Below the pieces are notes generated by a model that did not search any database, was not told the DNA's origin, and saw only the letters and a program-made list of their open reading frames with translations. From positions 1-34,589 of the forward strand of contig CAISOH010000334.1 in assembly GCA_903887005.1 (NCBI GenBank): a DNA stretch of 34,589 bases. Direction: 5' to 3'. Numbering within the stretch: the first letter of the stretch is position 1; every line of letters starts with the position of its first letter. This document shows positions 1 through 8,083 of this stretch, piece by piece. The stretch comes from an uncultured Bacteroidota bacterium. Lineage in GTDB: Bacteria; Bacteroidota; Bacteroidia; Chitinophagales; Chitinophagaceae. The position numbers and the translations under genes are program-made.

Positions 1-642
1 AACGCGAGTAGTTGCCCCGATAAATCGGGGCGAACCTGACTTCATTGTTTTTGCTACAAAGCTTGAACACCTGACGGTGTTATTCGATTTTATTCAAATG
101 CCGCTTGACTGAACGCGAGTAGTTGCCCCGATAAATCGGAGCGAACCTGATTTCATTGTTTTTGCTACAAAGCTTGAACACCTGACGGTGTTATTCGATT
201 TTATTCAAATTGCCGATTGACTAAACGCGAGTAGTTGCCCCGATAAATCGGGGCGAACCTGACTTCATTGTTTTTGCTACAAAGCTTGAACACCTAACGG
301 TGTTATTCGATTTTATTCAAATTGCCGACTGACTGAACGCGAGTTGTTGCCCCGATATATCGGGGCGAACCTGACTTCATTTTTTTTGCTACAAAGCTTG
401 AACACCTGACGGTGTTATCCATTTTATTCACATGCCGATTAACTAAACGCGAATAGTTGCCCCGATAAATCGGGGCGAACCTGACTTCATTTTTTTTGCT
501 ACAAAGCTTGAACACCTGACGGTGTTATCCATTTTATTCACATGCCGATTGACTAAACGCGAATAGTTGCCCCGATAAATCGGGGCGAACCTGAATTCAT
601 TTTTTTTGCTACAAAGCTTGAACACCTAACGGTGTTATCCAT
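1..642. repeat. Six-copy tandem array of a 110-112 bp hairpin-bearing unit
   Basis: Units begin with AACGCGA at 1, 112, 224, 336, 446 and 556, giving lengths of 111, 112, 112, 110 and 110 bp plus a partial sixth copy. Each unit has two inverted repeats: GCCCCGA-TAAA-TCGGGGC and AACACC-TGAC-GGTGTT, about 35 bp apart. In the fourth copy the first loop reads TATA, making a perfect palindrome; the second copy has one stem mismatch; copies 3 and 6 have TAAC in the second loop. The minus-strand ORFs reported here are translations of the repeat. Unit lengths are not multiples of three, so the frame breaks from copy to copy and coding is unlikely. The array starts at base 1 and may continue upstream. 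Function is unknown; options are a minisatellite, a terminator cluster or a structured RNA. Confidence 0.9.
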
Positions 643-666
643 TTACTTGCATCTATGTAATGTATA

Positions 667-1782
667 ATGGGCATATTTCCATATTTTTACATTTCCCTCC
701 TTATTGGAGCAATTTCAACTGTATTTTTTATGTTTTTAGATTTTAACACGAACAGGGACGAGGCAAAGATGACAGAAAGTAAACGTATCCTTATTGACGA
801 GCAAACATCTCCATTGCAACGGATTATGTGGATATATAATGATGATGAACCACAGAAGCGTACTTTTGAAAATAATATTTGTGCCTTTCATATCGGTAAC
901 GGATATTTTTTAAGTGTAGCCCATAATTTAAGAATACAGGCCGGATATTACCGGTCTATTGATGAGGCCCTTTTTAAAAAGGAACTATACCCGATACTTG
1001 ATGGTTCTCAAACAAGGTTTTTAGACCAGCACTATTTTATGGATGACTATACGGGTAAAAGGTATCTTAATACGGCAGATCCTGCAGCACTGCAGGCAAT
1101 TGCTAATATTATGAAGCAAAAACGGTTCGATACCCGATGGGTAACGCTTTCTGAAAAGAAGATTTGCAAACCCCACCTCGTATTCCAGTTTAAAAACAAC
1201 GCTTTCTATAATGATTCCATGCTGACACGCCAGTTTAAAGAACATAAGCAAATGTTTGATAAGGACTCCCATAAGCATACATTTTTATTAGAGGTAGAGC
1301 TTGTGAATGCGTTTTACAGCGCAGACATTGCATTGTACCGGATAACGGGCGAGTTGCCGGAGGTCATTAATAAGATTCCCGCAGTTGATATTAATTTCGA
1401 CTTCCTCGATGAATCAAAAGATAAACTATACTGCCTGCAAAGTTCTCCGAGCGGCCCGGCTGGCAGATTGCTGAATATGGCTACTATAGAAGGAATGCTT
1501 GATCATTTAAATGTTTTCCCGGATGAGATAGGCGGGAATTATTTATTTGAAGGTTACCGTTACCTGATAAAAGGTTACTTCCGGTTCGGTTCTTCGGGAG
1601 CGCCCTATCTTTTTTATGATGATGAACGCGGCAGATATGTGGTGAATGCGATCCAAAGTGAAGCAAGCGGCATACAGCTTTCCATAAAAAATGACAAGGA
1701 AGGAAATTTCCAGTACGTTAATGCGATTGCATCGCCTTTATACATTATCAAAGATGAATTGGAGCGTTATATAAATGTGTAA
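667..1782 (+). CDS. Membrane-anchored trypsin-like serine peptidase (putative)
   Basis: 371 residues. An N-terminal hydrophobic stretch (about residues 4-26) looks like a signal anchor. The rest fits a chymotrypsin-fold (S1-like) protease: GNGYFLSVAHN contains the candidate catalytic His86, SADIALY the candidate Asp220, and FGSSGAPY matches the GDSGGP box with Ser310 as nucleophile. Order and spacing suit a catalytic triad, with an unusually long His-Asp interval. These motifs are seen directly; the family assignment is inference, and no substrate can be named. An alternative start at Met35 (base 769) has a better purine-rich upstream stretch and would give a soluble protein, but the hydrophobic N-terminus looks like genuine coding sequence, so the longer form is kept. 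The gene lies 25 bp after the repeat array and its TAA directly abuts the stop codon of the converging gene. Confidence 0.7.
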   Translation: MGIFPYFYISLLIGAISTVFFMFLDFNTNRDEAKMTESKRILIDEQTSPLQRIMWIYNDDEPQKRTFENNICAFHIGNGYFLSVAHNLRIQAGYYRSIDEALFKKELYPILDGSQTRFLDQHYFMDDYTGKRYLNTADPAALQAIANIMKQKRFDTRWVTLSEKKICKPHLVFQFKNNAFYNDSMLTRQFKEHKQMFDKDSHKHTFLLEVELVNAFYSADIALYRITGELPEVINKIPAVDINFDFLDESKDKLYCLQSSPSGPAGRLLNMATIEGMLDHLNVFPDEIGGNYLFEGYRYLIKGYFRFGSSGAPYLFYDDERGRYVVNAIQSEASGIQLSIKNDKEGNFQYVNAIASPLYIIKDELERYINV

Positions 1783-2487
1783 TCATTGTTTTGTTACAGT
1801 GTCTTTTGCGGCAATTTTTATCCAGGTCTTATAATTGTTCCGTATCCACATTTTCACTTCCAGATCTGAAGCAGTGCGGGCAAAATCATAAGGCATAGGG
1901 TTAGCGTACATAAAATGACCAATACTATCTCCTGAGAGACCGGTAAGGACATTTACCAGAGTAGGTGTATAACGGGTATCAATAAACTTCTCTATCTCTC
2001 CCGCTGCGAAAATTTTCTGGAAATCATACGTTCTCCGGGCTTTCCTTGAAAACTTTTCTGCTATCGCAGACACAGGACTAATAAAAGGCTGCGGATGTTC
2101 CCGTTGTAAAGGCAATTTATAGATACTCGCACGTTCGGCAGAATCTAACTGGTATTGTGTAAGATGGCCGGGATGCAACCTGAATTCCTCCAACTGGTAA
2201 TCAGTGGGTTCCATGATAATGTTGAGCGATGCAATTACTTCAGCCAATGGTATAGTCTTTTGTACTGTTTTAAAGCCTATATATGACCAGGCGATAACAT
2301 CGCCTGGTTTGGCAGGAATTGAATATTGTCCGTTTTCGCTGGTAGCGGTTGATTGTTGGGTGAATACATTTACAACGGTAACCAGGTATAAGGGCTTGCC
2401 TGTACTTATGTCCGTAACAGTACCTTGAAGGGTTTGTGACCTCCCGGTAAATGAATACAATAAAAAGACAAACGTAAAATAACGCAA
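1783..2487 (-). CDS. Secreted CarboxypepD_reg-like domain protein
   Basis: 234 residues. An N-terminal signal peptide (hydrophobic YFTFVFLLYSF, cleavage near GRSQ) is followed at about residues 20-95 by a carboxypeptidase-regulatory-like beta-sandwich: LQGTVTDISTGKPL, then SENGQYSIPAKPGDVI and SYIGFKT. This domain is common in Bacteroidota envelope proteins and at the N-terminus of SusC-type receptors. The remaining ~140 residues are unrecognised and charged, without a barrel pattern. The start is unusual: base 2487 is the first base of TTG, an in-frame TAG lies shortly upstream, and no ATG occurs before about residue 90. TTG must therefore be used if the signal peptide is real. It converges with the protease gene with no intervening base. 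Confidence 0.75.
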   Translation of the reverse strand: MRYFTFVFLLYSFTGRSQTLQGTVTDISTGKPLYLVTVVNVFTQQSTATSENGQYSIPAKPGDVIAWSYIGFKTVQKTIPLAEVIASLNIIMEPTDYQLEEFRLHPGHLTQYQLDSAERASIYKLPLQREHPQPFISPVSAIAEKFSRKARRTYDFQKIFAAGEIEKFIDTRYTPTLVNVLTGLSGDSIGHFMYANPMPYDFARTASDLEVKMWIRNNYKTWIKIAAKDTVTKQ

Positions 2488-2696
2488 CTTTTGAAAGTGT
2501 ATATTGTAAAGCTAAACGATAACTGTGATGATATAATTATGTTTTCAACTTTTTGGGAATAGTTTATGAATCAGATACCAGTGTTAAGTCAAAAGGAAAA
2601 AGTCAAAACCTGAAAGCATGTAATAGATTAAAATCAAGAGAAAATAATAAGTTTAAATCAGACAAAATTAACCTGACTGCACACTAGCTTTTTTCA
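2488..2696. other. AT-rich intergenic spacer
   Basis: 209 bp between two minus-strand genes. It holds the presumed promoter of the CarboxypepD_reg-like gene; TAGCTTTA on the minus strand is one base away from the TAnnTTTG box. No open frame, RNA gene or strong hairpin was seen. Confidence 0.4.
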
Positions 2697-3149
2697 TTAT
2701 GCCACACTTTCTATTATGTACTTTTTGCCGTTAAGAACAAACTGATAACCCGGGTTTTGACCAATCATTTTTTCTCCGATCGGGGACGCTGCAGAAATGG
2801 CATAATAAGTTTTGCCATCTACTTTCAACTGACCTGCGCTTATGGTGATGTAATAGATCCCATTATTGGTATAAACTAATGAGCCGGGTTGTACTGTTAT
2901 GCTCATTTGGGCGGGAATTATACGTTCCAGCGTCTGCTTCAGTTTGTTCAATTCTGCTAACCTGTTCAGGTTAAGTTCTACTTCCTGTTGCATTATTTCG
3001 CGCCCGGTTTCAAATTTATCGCCGGCGCTGCTCCTTGAATCATTATTCGCTGCTTCCTGCGCATCTGAGATGGCATGTTTTATTTCGGATTCCCGATTTA
3101 TTATATACCCGACACAAAGGAGATAAAGCCGCTCTTTTAATTTCGACAT
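2697..3149 (-). CDS. GreA/GreB-like C-terminal domain protein
   Basis: 150 residues. The N-terminal half is a predicted coiled-coil hairpin containing the segment EAANNDSRSSAGDKFETGRE, a motif shared by small Bacteroidota proteins related to transcript cleavage factors. The C-terminal half (about residues 80-150) is a compact beta domain with ASPIGEKMIGQNPGYQF, comparable to the SPIG..L.G...GD region of the GreA C-terminal FKBP-like domain. From memory, relatives are often labelled 3-oxoacyl-ACP synthase in databases; nothing here resembles a ketoacyl synthase, so that label would be wrong. Likely role (inference): binding RNA polymerase in the secondary channel or a related regulatory job. 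It is divergent from the outer-membrane gene at 3306. Confidence 0.7.
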   Translation of the reverse strand: MSKLKERLYLLCVGYIINRESEIKHAISDAQEAANNDSRSSAGDKFETGREIMQQEVELNLNRLAELNKLKQTLERIIPAQMSITVQPGSLVYTNNGIYYITISAGQLKVDGKTYYAISAASPIGEKMIGQNPGYQFVLNGKKYIIESVA

Positions 3150-3305
3150 AATCCGTTTTTTTGATTTTCAATGGGTTAATATAATACACCTTGATGAAAA
3201 AGCGGAAATGTAATTTTTTAATGAATATCACGTTTTGATGGCACGCTTTTTTATAGAACTATCATAAATAGAATTATGATGATCACAACGACTATAAAAG
3301 GATTC

Positions 3306-3887
3306 ATGGATGAGCAAAAAGGAAAGCTCAAAACAATTGCAGTTGCGGCAATGCTTCTGATAACTGCGAATAGCTATGGACAGGATAAAACCGTTTCCCG
3401 CAGAGATGAAACATATGGCCATACGCTGAATTTAGGGTTGGGTATAGGATATTACGGATACCTGTATCAGTCGGTGCCATTTTTCTTTGCCAATTATGAA
3501 ATTGATGTGGCGAGGAATTTTACATTAGCACCATTTATTGGAATTGCTTCTTATCGCAGCGAAAATTATTATGTATATGCGGGAGATCATTATTATTATC
3601 ATGAAACGGTGATCCCAATGGGACTTAAAGGCACTTACTATTTCGACAGGATACTTGGTGCAGGCCCACGATGGGATTTTTACCTTGCGGCATCTATCGG
3701 ATTTAATTACGACAGAGTAGTTTGGGATAATGGTTATTATGGCGATAAAGGAGTATCACATGATGCAAGTCCATTATACCTGGATGCGCATATTGGAACT
3801 GAATATCACCTGAACAGAAATATAGGTTTGTTCCTTGATCTTTCAACCGGAGTTTCAACTGTCGGGCTTGCGGTGCATCGACTTTAA
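3306..3887 (+). CDS. Small outer-membrane beta-barrel protein
   Basis: 193 residues from this start. Signal peptide KTIAVAAMLLITANSYGQ, then about 170 residues of alternating aromatic and small residues (LGLGIGYYGYLY, FAPFIGIASYR style strands), typical of an eight-stranded outer-membrane barrel. It ends in a strand GLAVHRL. The ORF track begins at 3276 (Met-Met). I prefer Met11 at 3306 because it gives a normal-length signal peptide and is preceded by AAAAGGATTC, one of the few Shine-Dalgarno-like sites in the window. No specific family was recognised; it resembles porin-like or OmpW/OmpA-like barrels only in general pattern. It is transcribed divergently from the GreA-like gene. Confidence 0.75.
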   Translation: MDEQKGKLKTIAVAAMLLITANSYGQDKTVSRRDETYGHTLNLGLGIGYYGYLYQSVPFFFANYEIDVARNFTLAPFIGIASYRSENYYVYAGDHYYYHETVIPMGLKGTYYFDRILGAGPRWDFYLAASIGFNYDRVVWDNGYYGDKGVSHDASPLYLDAHIGTEYHLNRNIGLFLDLSTGVSTVGLAVHRL

Positions 3888-3967
3888 AATATTTACAGTT
3901 ATTTGCAGATAGCATTATTTCAGAAATGAGATAATGCTATTTTTACGTCTGGTAATTCAACTTCACT

Positions 3968-3975
3968 TAGTTTTG
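3968..3975 (+). promoter_or_regulatory. TAnnTTTG -7 box upstream of the phosphatase gene
   Basis: TAGTTTTG matches the Bacteroidota -7 consensus TAnnTTTG exactly. It ends five bases before the ATG at 3981, so transcription would begin at or just before the start codon, implying a very short leader or none. No clear TTG is seen at the usual -33 distance, which lowers confidence. Confidence 0.45.
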
Positions 3976-3980
3976 CACCT

Positions 3981-4451
3981 ATGCGCATATTAATGGTTTG
4001 CCTCGGGAATATTTGCCGGTCGCCTATAGCGGAAGGAGTGTTACGTCATAAGGTAAAGCAACATGGCCTGAACTGGACAGTAGCATCTGCCGGAACAGGA
4101 GCTTATCATATAGGAGAAGCGCCTCATCATTTTTCACAAAAGATATGCATGGCAAATGGTATAGACATATCTGCATTAAGAGCAAGTAAATTTATTGAGG
4201 CGGACTTTGTAGGTTACGATAAGATATATGCCATGGCAGGCGATGTGTATAATGAAATAGAATTAATAGGCGGTGACGCGGCAGATATGAGTAAGGTGGA
4301 TTATTTCCTGAATGAATTGAACAAAGGCAGCAATGCCCCTGTGCCTGATCCGTATTTCGGACCGGAAGAGGGATACAGAATTGTATTTGAAATGATCAAT
4401 AAAACATGTGATGCTATTATAGCACGCTACAAGAAAGAGAACTATGTCTAA
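3981..4451 (+). CDS. Low-molecular-weight protein tyrosine phosphatase
   Basis: 156 residues, the usual length for this family. The phosphate-binding P-loop CX5RS is complete near the N-terminus (CLGNICRSP; nucleophile Cys7, Arg13), and the general-acid Asp lies in the C-terminal DPYFG motif (Asp123). The enzyme hydrolyses phosphotyrosine, acting in the cytoplasm; family members often regulate polysaccharide export or tyrosine kinases, but no such partner is visible here. The stop overlaps the hisS start by 8 bp (ATGTCTAA), so the two are probably translationally coupled. A -7 box lies immediately upstream of the ATG. Confidence 0.95.
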   Translation: MRILMVCLGNICRSPIAEGVLRHKVKQHGLNWTVASAGTGAYHIGEAPHHFSQKICMANGIDISALRASKFIEADFVGYDKIYAMAGDVYNEIELIGGDAADMSKVDYFLNELNKGSNAPVPDPYFGPEEGYRIVFEMINKTCDAIIARYKKENYV

Positions 4452-5850
4452 ACCATCAATACCACAGGGTACGCGTGATTTTTCGCCGGTTGAAGTGCGG
4501 AAGCGCCAATTTATATTTAATACACTGCGCGATATTTTTGAATTATATGGTTTCCAGCCTTTGGAAACCCCTTCTATGGAAAACCTTACTACGCTTACCG
4601 GTAAGTATGGTGAAGAAGGCGACCGCCTGATTTTTAAAATACTGAATAACGGATTGCATGAAAAGAAAGAGGATGACAAGAACAGGCTGAATGCTGAATG
4701 GGATAAAATCCTGAGCAAGCCTTATTCTTCTCCTGTAGTTACAGAGCGTGCATTACGTTATGATTTGACTATTCCCTTTGCACGGTATGTGGTGATGCAC
4801 CAGAATGAGCTGGCATTTCCTTTCCGGCGTTACCAGATGCAGCCCGTATGGCGTGCCGACAGGCCGCAAAAAGGCCGTTACCGTGAATTCTGGCAATGTG
4901 ATGCCGATGTGGTAGGCAGTACATCACTGATTAATGAGGCGGAATTATTGTGTATTTACCAGGAGGCATTCCGGCAGTTGCAGATTCCGGTGGTTATAAA
5001 AATAAACAGCAGGAAGTTATTGGCCGCATTAGCTGAATTATGCGGTATGCCCGAAAAAATGATGGACATAACCATCGCTATGGACAAATTAGACAAGATA
5101 GGGTGGGTGGGTGTTGCCAAAGAACTACAGGAGCGGGGTATTTCGGATGACGGTATATGGCAGATAGAAAAGGTGATAAATGTAAAGGGTACTAACGAAG
5201 AAAAACTGCTGGCTTTTGCAGATATTATGCAGCATAGCGCAACCGGAATGGAGGGCATAAACGAACTAAGCAAAACACTGGCTTATTATAAGGAATTGGC
5301 AGGTGATAATCTGGAATTAGGATTGAATATTGATGTGGATATTAGCCTGGCCCGCGGATTGAATTATTATACCGGTGTGATTGTTGAAGTAGTATGTAAT
5401 CATCCGGAGGTAAAGATGGGCAGCATAGGCGGTGGCGGCAGATATGACGACCTTACCGGCTTATTTGGTTTAAAAGGGCTGTCGGGCGTAGGCGTGTCAT
5501 TTGGGATTGACCGTATCTATGATGTGATGGATGAACTGAAAGTATTCCCGGAGCAGATAGCTACCGGCTCTCAGGTAATGTTAGTAAATTTTGGCGGGGA
5601 AAATGAAAGCTATGCTTTACGTCTGTTACAGCAATTAAGAGCGGCGAATATAGCAGCCGAGATATATCCTGATTCAGCAAAGTTTGATAAGCAGATGAAG
5701 TATGCCAACAGACGGGGCTTTGCCTATGTGATGCTGCCCGGCGATGAAGAACGCCAGAAGAACATGGTGAGCCTTAAAAACTTTAAGACAGGTGAGCAGA
5801 AAATGGTTTCGTTAGAGGAGTGTGTGGGGATATTAAAGCAACCAAGCTGA
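4444..5850 (+). CDS. hisS: Histidyl-tRNA synthetase
   Basis: 468 residues, class II aminoacyl-tRNA synthetase that charges tRNA-His. Motif 2 is clear (FRRYQMQPVWRADRP to FWQCDAD, about residues 128-155), followed by the histidine-binding GLNYYTG and the motif 3 region GVGVSFGIDR. The C-terminal anticodon-binding domain covers roughly residues 375-468. The segment NNGLHEKKEDDKNRLNAEW between motifs 1 and 2 is an insertion I associate with the Bacteroidota form. The start overlaps the end of the phosphatase gene, so both genes probably share one transcript. All catalytic motifs are intact. Confidence 0.97.
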   Translation: MSKPSIPQGTRDFSPVEVRKRQFIFNTLRDIFELYGFQPLETPSMENLTTLTGKYGEEGDRLIFKILNNGLHEKKEDDKNRLNAEWDKILSKPYSSPVVTERALRYDLTIPFARYVVMHQNELAFPFRRYQMQPVWRADRPQKGRYREFWQCDADVVGSTSLINEAELLCIYQEAFRQLQIPVVIKINSRKLLAALAELCGMPEKMMDITIAMDKLDKIGWVGVAKELQERGISDDGIWQIEKVINVKGTNEEKLLAFADIMQHSATGMEGINELSKTLAYYKELAGDNLELGLNIDVDISLARGLNYYTGVIVEVVCNHPEVKMGSIGGGGRYDDLTGLFGLKGLSGVGVSFGIDRIYDVMDELKVFPEQIATGSQVMLVNFGGENESYALRLLQQLRAANIAAEIYPDSAKFDKQMKYANRRGFAYVMLPGDEERQKNMVSLKNFKTGEQKMVSLEECVGILKQPS

Positions 5851-5925
5851 TAGGAGAATTTGGTTCTCGTGTTTCATGTTTGATTAAACTATTTAATATT
5901 GCAAAGGTCTTACCTCTAATATCTA

Positions 5926-5933
5926 TATATTTG
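5926..5933 (+). promoter_or_regulatory. TAnnTTTG -7 box upstream of the 281-residue gene
   Basis: TATATTTG matches the Bacteroidota -7 consensus and lies 20 bp before the ATG at 5954. A TTG at 5899-5901 is a possible -33 element, but the 24-bp spacer is longer than usual. Confidence 0.45.
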
Positions 5934-5953
5934 ATTCTCAAAATACAGATTTT

Positions 5954-6799
5954 ATGACCAGAGGTTTGTTTTGCATAATAGCTTTATTGTTCTTTTCCCA
6001 AACAACATTTTCCCAGACTCTGTTTAATAAAGACGATGACGATGATCCCTATGAGCATTTGTCTTACTTCATGTATGGATTAAACTACGTCAGCAATAAT
6101 GTCTATCTCGGCAGGAAGGACAGTATTGTAATACCTTACTATAGCCCTTATGTTGGATACCATTTCAAGAATGGGTTGTATGCAAAAGGTATGATGTCCT
6201 TCACTTCTGCAAATGGCAGGCATTTAGACCTTACAACGATTGAAATAGGTTATGACCGCAACTTTGGTGAACATTTTAACGGCGGTATAAACATAGACAA
6301 GTATTACTTCCATAAAAATAGCCTGAGCGTATGGGCGAATACCAAAGGTTTTGCAAGTATCAACGGGCAATACACCAATGACTGGATAGAACCACAGATA
6401 ACCTTTGACGCCAACGTGAATAAAAATTCTACTGACTATGTTACCAACATTACATTAGACCATGATTTCAAATTAGCAGATAAAAAACTACATATCATAC
6501 CCGCCATTGCAACCAATATAGGCACCAAGCATTATTATGATGAGTACTTTATTAACCGCCTTACCAAAAAAGATAATACACTCAAAATAAAGAAAGCGGT
6601 TGTTGATGCAGGCAAGTATAGACCCGCGGATTACGAATTCAGCATAAAAACAACTTATCTTCTATCCAAATGGTTATTCATGCTGATATCGACCTATGTA
6701 ATCCCTGTTAACCCTGCTACGGTAATACTTCCTACCCGCACCGTGACGGAAAAACTCTCCAACAGTTTTTATATCGAATTAGATGTTTGCCACAGGTAG
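5954..6799 (+). CDS. Exported putative outer-membrane protein, unknown family
   Basis: 281 residues. Signal peptide at residues 1-20 (LFCIIALLFFSQTTFSQ), then an acidic cluster KDDDDDPYEH, then about 240 residues of short amphipathic segments with many Tyr, Phe, Asn and Gly (NNVYLGRKDS, YVGYHFKNGLYAKG) ending in FYIELDVCHR. This pattern suggests an outer-membrane beta-barrel. No named family was recognised. It has its own probable promoter after hisS. Its TAG stop directly abuts the stop codon of the converging radical SAM gene, leaving no room for an intergenic terminator. Confidence 0.75.
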   Translation: MTRGLFCIIALLFFSQTTFSQTLFNKDDDDDPYEHLSYFMYGLNYVSNNVYLGRKDSIVIPYYSPYVGYHFKNGLYAKGMMSFTSANGRHLDLTTIEIGYDRNFGEHFNGGINIDKYYFHKNSLSVWANTKGFASINGQYTNDWIEPQITFDANVNKNSTDYVTNITLDHDFKLADKKLHIIPAIATNIGTKHYYDEYFINRLTKKDNTLKIKKAVVDAGKYRPADYEFSIKTTYLLSKWLFMLISTYVIPVNPATVILPTRTVTEKLSNSFYIELDVCHR

Positions 6800-8083
6800 T
6801 TAATTATCGTGGTTGTGGTGCCGGGCCAATATCTCTTTTGCACTATCTTTGTTTACATGAACATGAAGCATACTGCCGAATTTCCGGCATTCATCCAGCC
6901 TGCAAGAGTTTACAAGTTTGCCTTCATGCACGCACATATCCGGGCAATCATCGCACATGTCCACGCTGCCATCCGCCAATAAATCAGGCCCCTGTATAAC
7001 GCCAAGGCCAATTGCTTTTACAGGATGAAAGAACCGTACAGGGTTAGCCAGGCAATAAAGCAGGTAATTTTTGAATGCTTTTCTTACCTGCTTATCCAGG
7101 ATGCTCATGATAAAAATCCTCTTACCCATTTTCATGCGCGGATAAACAAGATACTTTGAATAAAACAGATGATGCATTACCTGAGCCCATTCAATAGTTT
7201 TTTTTCCATAAGCACCGAAAATATGCCCTTTGTTGTCGGTTATTAAATTCCCGATAAGCCATTTGAAAGAAGTGTGATCTACAGTGCCGCCTAAATAAGA
7301 TGTAGCCTCATAACCGGGAAAATGTTTTTTAAGCACGGCATACACTTCCTGCGAGGGGACATTGGCAACGTCCTTCATAGTTTCAGCGGAAATAGCATAG
7401 CCGAGCGAGCTGGTATTAAAAGAAACATTTTCGCCTTTATCCGTACAATATTCCAGTCCGTTAAGGTCAGGCAAACCCCTGAAAGTAATCAGTGATATGC
7501 CATTCACATAGTCCACATTATCTATAGCCCACCTGATAAAATCCGGAACTTCTTCCAGGTTATTCCGGTGAACCGTCATGCCGAAATGCGTATAAAAATC
7601 TCCTGATTTTTTAACCAGTTTGGCAAATTTCAACCGTAAATCATTTAATTGTTCTTCATGTTCAATCTTCTCTTTTTTAAACTCAGGCCTGGTCTGTGTG
7701 CTGTCAATATGAAAACTGAGCCCGGTAAGCCCGGCTTTTTTCAGGTTAACTAATTTTTCTTCATTCAGTGCATAGCCATTGGTGAGCATCATGCTCTTCA
7801 TGCCATTATCTGTAATAAATTGGATAATCTCATAAATTTGAGGATGCAAAACAGGTTCTCCTCCTGCAAGGGAAATACCGTCACAATTTCTCCATTTTTT
7901 TATAAACAGAATTTCTTCCTTGATTTGTTGCAGGGGCTTATGCCCCCCGCCCATTACCAACCGGTAACAGCCATCGCAATGTATATTGCAGATATCGGTG
8001 ACTTCTACCCACCCGATAGGATTATCATTCATTGACCACGGTAAACGATATAGATTCCCCTTGTCGAGGGTTGATTTTTCCAT
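6800..8083 (-). CDS. Radical SAM enzyme with C-terminal Cys-rich region
   Basis: 427 residues. The [4Fe-4S]-binding CxxxCxxC motif is near the N-terminus (CNIHCDGC; Cys32, Cys36, Cys39), preceded by WVEVTDICN and followed by the SAM-binding ISLAGGEP. The core covers about residues 24-240. Near the C-terminus a Cys cluster (CDDCPDMC...SCRLDEC, about residues 380-405) could bind another cluster, as SPASM/twitch domains do, though its spacing is not one I recognise. Family knowledge: radical SAM enzymes use SAM to make a 5'-deoxyadenosyl radical; SPASM-type members often modify peptides. Substrate is unknown; no obvious precursor peptide lies next to it. It may well be a single-gene unit. Confidence 0.85.
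   Translation of the reverse strand: MEKSTLDKGNLYRLPWSMNDNPIGWVEVTDICNIHCDGCYRLVMGGGHKPLQQIKEEILFIKKWRNCDGISLAGGEPVLHPQIYEIIQFITDNGMKSMMLTNGYALNEEKLVNLKKAGLTGLSFHIDSTQTRPEFKKEKIEHEEQLNDLRLKFAKLVKKSGDFYTHFGMTVHRNNLEEVPDFIRWAIDNVDYVNGISLITFRGLPDLNGLEYCTDKGENVSFNTSSLGYAISAETMKDVANVPSQEVYAVLKKHFPGYEATSYLGGTVDHTSFKWLIGNLITDNKGHIFGAYGKKTIEWAQVMHHLFYSKYLVYPRMKMGKRIFIMSILDKQVRKAFKNYLLYCLANPVRFFHPVKAIGLGVIQGPDLLADGSVDMCDDCPDMCVHEGKLVNSCRLDECRKFGSMLHVHVNKDSAKEILARHHNHDN

Noticed and set aside
303-625. Minus-strand ORFs of 60-70 residues in the left array
   Set aside because: They are translations of the 110-112 bp repeat; the frame is not kept between units and the peptide repeats only by DNA duplication.
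1-642. CRISPR or integron attC array
   Set aside because: The whole unit is conserved, with no variable spacers or cassette ORFs, and no attC-type core sites were recognised.
5854-5868. GAGAA-TTTGG-TTCTC hairpin after hisS
   Set aside because: A five-bp stem without a following T-run is too weak to call a terminator.
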